DNA from: an uncultured Ruminococcus sp.
Lineage (GTDB): Bacteria > Bacillota > Clostridia > Oscillospirales > Acutalibacteraceae
Reading direction: 5' to 3'
NCBI GenBank assembly: GCA_902773165.1
Contig: CACYDO010000211.1
Coordinates: 1 to 9,017 of the forward strand
DNA: 9,017 bases
A model generated the notes under the pieces. The model was not told the origin of the DNA and ran no database searches. It was given only the letters and a program-made list of their open reading frames with translations. Below are positions 6,479 through 9,017 of the stretch, in pieces (within the stretch, counting starts at the first letter, position 1; each line of letters starts with the position of its first letter). A program made the position numbers and the translations under genes.

Positions 6479-6497
6479 AAAAAAAAAAAAAAAAAAA
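6479..6497 (+). repeat. Homopolymer of 19 A directly upstream of the Shine-Dalgarno site
   Basis: Nineteen consecutive A residues run straight into GGAG (6498-6501), which is nine bases before the ATG at 6511. A tract this long is prone to replication or transcription slippage. Because it lies upstream of the Shine-Dalgarno site, length changes would alter the distance to the leader structure but not the reading frame. A-rich unstructured sequence before the ribosome site can also improve ribosome loading. Confidence 0.9.
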
Positions 6498-6510
6498 GGA
6501 GACAAAATCT

Positions 6511-9017
6511 ATGACTAAACGCAACCTATTAGTCGCAGCCAGGAAGAGCCTCGCGGTTATTTCGGCAGCATCTGTCGTTATGTCATGCGGCATGACCGGA
6601 GTATTCTCCGCAAGCGCTGCCGAGGTCGGAAAGAAAGCTTCCGGCGCAGCCAGCGACGCGACAAGAATATACATTTACGACAAATACGGCAACAACGTTA
6701 CAGACCGCGCACAGGTTCATATGGACAACTCTACGCGAGCAGGACAGAACACATCGGATTACCTTTATGTTGTTTTTGAGAACGACGAGGGTATTCTTGA
6801 CGATGATTTAATAACAAGTGGTGTTTCCCAAGAGGAAAAAAACAGAAGGTTCAGAGTTGCCGACATAGACGAAACATACAGCGACGACCACAAGGTCGAA
6901 TATAAAGTAACTGTTTCGGGAATGGGCTGGACATACAACGATAAATATAAGGATCCTCTTACCGGAGAACCAAAAGGCAGATATGAAGAGGTCAATTATG
7001 TTCCCGGTGAAACATCCTTTATGGTCGGTTCGGAAAGCGGCGAGGTTCGTCAGACAATTAACGTTTACGTTTATGAGCCGGCAGATGATTTTACTGTCCT
7101 TTACAATGACCCTACCGGAAAAGACAAGAGTAAAGCTGTAGCTTTCAATTATTATCTGTATAATGTTCATGACGGATATACATCAATAACCGATCATGAT
7201 TATCCGATTCCTACACTTCTCGATACCGCACACCCCAGTGCAAACAGCGAATACCTTGACCATGTTGGGTGGTACGTTACGGAAGACAAGAGCAAATCCG
7301 AACAGTTTGCATCAAGAGATGAAAACGGAATCATGAGATTTAACCAAGAAAATCTTAAGCTTACAGACAGAGCAACGGTTCAGAATGAGACATATTCTCC
7401 TGAGCGTAATAATCCTGTATGGCTCGTAGCGTATGCAAAGCCCACAAACAGATTTGCATATGATGAAAAGATGGCTCAGGAAGCTCGCGACAATGGTCTT
7501 ATCACTCAGGAAGAGTATGATTCGGCTATGGCTAAGTACAGCACCGATCCTTTCAGCGGAGAGCTGACCGACCGTCCTTTCAGCATAGTAGGTCCGAAGG
7601 AATTTAAGGACTACGCACTGAATGCAGATAAAAACGCCGGCTATACGGTAGATGAAGATGATAAGTATAAAACAGACAGCAAAGGCAACAGAACTCTTGT
7701 AACCTTCAAGGATTCGATCGTTGCCAAAAAGGATCTTGATAATTATCACACAACCAATGACGAGGATAAGATCGCTTACGGCGACACTGTACTTGAAGAT
7801 AGCAAACCGGTTTACGTCAACACGACCACTATACCGAAGTACATAAAGATGTACATCTTTAAGAACAATCCTGCTACAGCGATCAAGTTCAGCAAGGTTC
7901 CCGGAGCGACTGTCACATCAGAGGAAACCAAGGAGATCCGCGGCTCTCTCGAGATTGGAAAGAACGGCTCTCTTGCGATCGAACCCACGCCAACATACAA
8001 TAAAAATATAGCCGGCTACGAATCAGGAGCAACCGACGTCTTTACTTGGGAATCCTCAGATCCGAGCATCGTTGAGATCGTTGATACAGCTACACGTGTT
8101 CCCGGCGACAAAAATATGCAGATCAAAGCAAAGACAAACGGTACTGCAAGGATCACTGTTCGCGGCGAAACAACCGGCGTTGCGGCAGACTGCTACATCA
8201 CGGTTTACTCAAAAGCAACGAAGATCACGTTATCAGACGCATCTCTTAACGTAAAGAGCGGCAAAACAGCGGAGATCACAGCAACTCTTGCACCTAACAG
8301 CGCGAACGAAGAGGTGATCTGGACTTCGGACGATCCCTCAATTGCAACCGTTTCCGGAAAGACAACAAGCAACTTTACAAACAAACAGGTTGCTATTATC
8401 ACAGGTAAAAAGGTCGGTACAACAAAGATCACAGGTACAACTATCGGTACTGGCAAAACAGCAACATGCACAGTTACCGTAACAGAGCCTACTCTTGCAA
8501 ATACACTGACTCTTACAACAAACTCAGGCAGCAACATTAAAGAGATCAATGACGGAAGCTCGGTAGATCTCTTTACAAACAAGGATATCACTATAAACGC
8601 AAGACTTTTAGGCAAGAACAACGCTACCCCCGACGATAAGGTTGTCTGGACGATCAGCGACAGCAATCATGCATACGTAACTGTTACAAAGCAGACAAGC
8701 GAACAGCTTACACTTCACGGAATCGCCCGCGGCAAGGTAACGGTAACGGCAACAGCTGAAAACAACAAGTCTCTTAGCAAAACTTTTACCGTTCAGGTAA
8801 AGAAGGGCTGCGCAACAGCTACTATTACAAGCAGCAACGGTAAATCCATCAACAGCCCGAAAAATCTCCCTGTTGGCGGCACACTTTCCCTCGCAGCGGA
8901 TCTCAGAACAAGCCTAAAAAATACTCCTTACGATCACGATGATACAGTAAGCAGCTGGGCTTCAAGCAACACAGACGTTGTTACAGTAGATAAGAACGGC
9001 AACGTTAAGGGAGTTAA
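6511..9017 (+). CDS. Secreted multi-domain bacterial Ig-like (BIG2) surface protein, 3'-truncated
   Basis: The frame is open from ATG 6511 to the window edge, giving 835 codons and no stop. AAGGAG (6496-6501) lies nine bases before the ATG. Residues 1-37 form a signal peptide: basic start (KR, RK), hydrophobic core AVISAASVVM, likely cleavage after SASAA. A Cys at 26 follows VMS, a poor lipobox, so lipoprotein processing is less likely. Residues about 50-455 are a large acidic, Tyr-rich region I do not recognise. From about 458 there are at least four BIG2-type repeats, marked by FTWESSDPSIVEI (511-523), VIWTSDDPSIATV (602-614), VVWTISDSNHAYVTV (711-725) and SSWASSNTDVVTVDKNGNVKG (814-834), each preceded by a Gly/Lys-rich strand and most ending in a VTV-like strand. 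BIG2 domains are typical of surface and adhesion proteins. The C-terminus, which might hold an anchor, dockerin or enzyme domain, is outside the window. Confidence 0.88.
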   Translation, partial: MTKRNLLVAARKSLAVISAASVVMSCGMTGVFSASAAEVGKKASGAASDATRIYIYDKYGNNVTDRAQVHMDNSTRAGQNTSDYLYVVFENDEGILDDDLITSGVSQEEKNRRFRVADIDETYSDDHKVEYKVTVSGMGWTYNDKYKDPLTGEPKGRYEEVNYVPGETSFMVGSESGEVRQTINVYVYEPADDFTVLYNDPTGKDKSKAVAFNYYLYNVHDGYTSITDHDYPIPTLLDTAHPSANSEYLDHVGWYVTEDKSKSEQFASRDENGIMRFNQENLKLTDRATVQNETYSPERNNPVWLVAYAKPTNRFAYDEKMAQEARDNGLITQEEYDSAMAKYSTDPFSGELTDRPFSIVGPKEFKDYALNADKNAGYTVDEDDKYKTDSKGNRTLVTFKDSIVAKKDLDNYHTTNDEDKIAYGDTVLEDSKPVYVNTTTIPKYIKMYIFKNNPATAIKFSKVPGATVTSEETKEIRGSLEIGKNGSLAIEPTPTYNKNIAGYESGATDVFTWESSDPSIVEIVDTATRVPGDKNMQIKAKTNGTARITVRGETTGVAADCYITVYSKATKITLSDASLNVKSGKTAEITATLAPNSANEEVIWTSDDPSIATVSGKTTSNFTNKQVAIITGKKVGTTKITGTTIGTGKTATCTVTVTEPTLANTLTLTTNSGSNIKEINDGSSVDLFTNKDITINARLLGKNNATPDDKVVWTISDSNHAYVTVTKQTSEQLTLHGIARGKVTVTATAENNKSLSKTFTVQVKKGCATATITSSNGKSINSPKNLPVGGTLSLAADLRTSLKNTPYDHDDTVSSWASSNTDVVTVDKNGNVKGV

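Noticed and set aside
6511..6588. Lipoprotein signal with Cys26
   Set aside because: VMSC is a poor lipobox and the hydrophobic segment continues to a good signal peptidase I site near residue 37.
6303..6674. 123-residue minus-strand ORF over the BIG2 leader
   Set aside because: It reads a run of Phe from the poly-A tract and is antisense to the promoter, leader and signal peptide. No ribosome site or family was seen.
8205..8666. 153-residue hydrophobic minus-strand ORF opposite the Ig-like repeats
   Set aside because: The Val/Leu/Phe richness is the complement of Thr/Lys/Asn codons of the real gene. It is a shadow, not a membrane protein.

Overview
The window looks like chromosomal DNA of a low-to-moderate-GC Gram-positive anaerobe of the Clostridia, most likely a gut or rumen Ruminococcus/Oscillospiraceae relative. 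This is inferred from the strong AAGGAGG-type ribosome binding sites, consensus sigma-A promoters, U-tailed hairpin terminators, a Leu-x-x-Gly heptad-repeat exported protein and a bacterial Ig-like (BIG2) surface protein. No species-level marker is present. I see no insertion sequence, phage gene, CRISPR array or origin.

Layout from left to right. (1) 1-1629 (+): the 3' part of a very repetitive Leu-x-x-Gly heptad protein, closed by a two-way hairpin terminator. (2) 1739-3466 (-): a two-gene unit of an HPr-kinase/PEPCK-fold P-loop protein followed by a DUF4272-family protein. It is convergent with the heptad gene. (3) 3555-3630 (-): tRNA-Thr(CGT) with encoded CCA, a perfect consensus promoter on one side and a terminator on the other. 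The kinase gene lies just beyond that terminator. (4) 3843-6157 (+): the nadB-nadC operon for de novo NAD synthesis (L-aspartate oxidase, quinolinate phosphoribosyltransferase), with promoter, possible operator, 11-bp gene overlap and terminator. (5) 6273-9017 (+): a strong promoter, a roughly 200-nt leader that can fold into several hairpins and contains a Shine-Dalgarno core away from any ATG, a 19-A tract, and the first 835 codons of a secreted BIG2 protein that runs off the window.

How the genes work together. NadB and NadC supply two of the three steps from aspartate to nicotinate mononucleotide; nadA (quinolinate synthase) is not in this window. The two proteins at the window ends are both cell-envelope or extracytoplasmic and probably unrelated to each other. 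The kinase/DUF4272 pair is the least understood part: the kinase fold is recognisable, but no HPr, PqqD-like or peptide-precursor partner is visible beside it.

I find no clear new multi-gene system. The parts most worth a second look are the BIG2 leader and its poly-A tract, the orphan kinase/DUF4272 unit behind a tRNA, and the palindrome in front of nadB.
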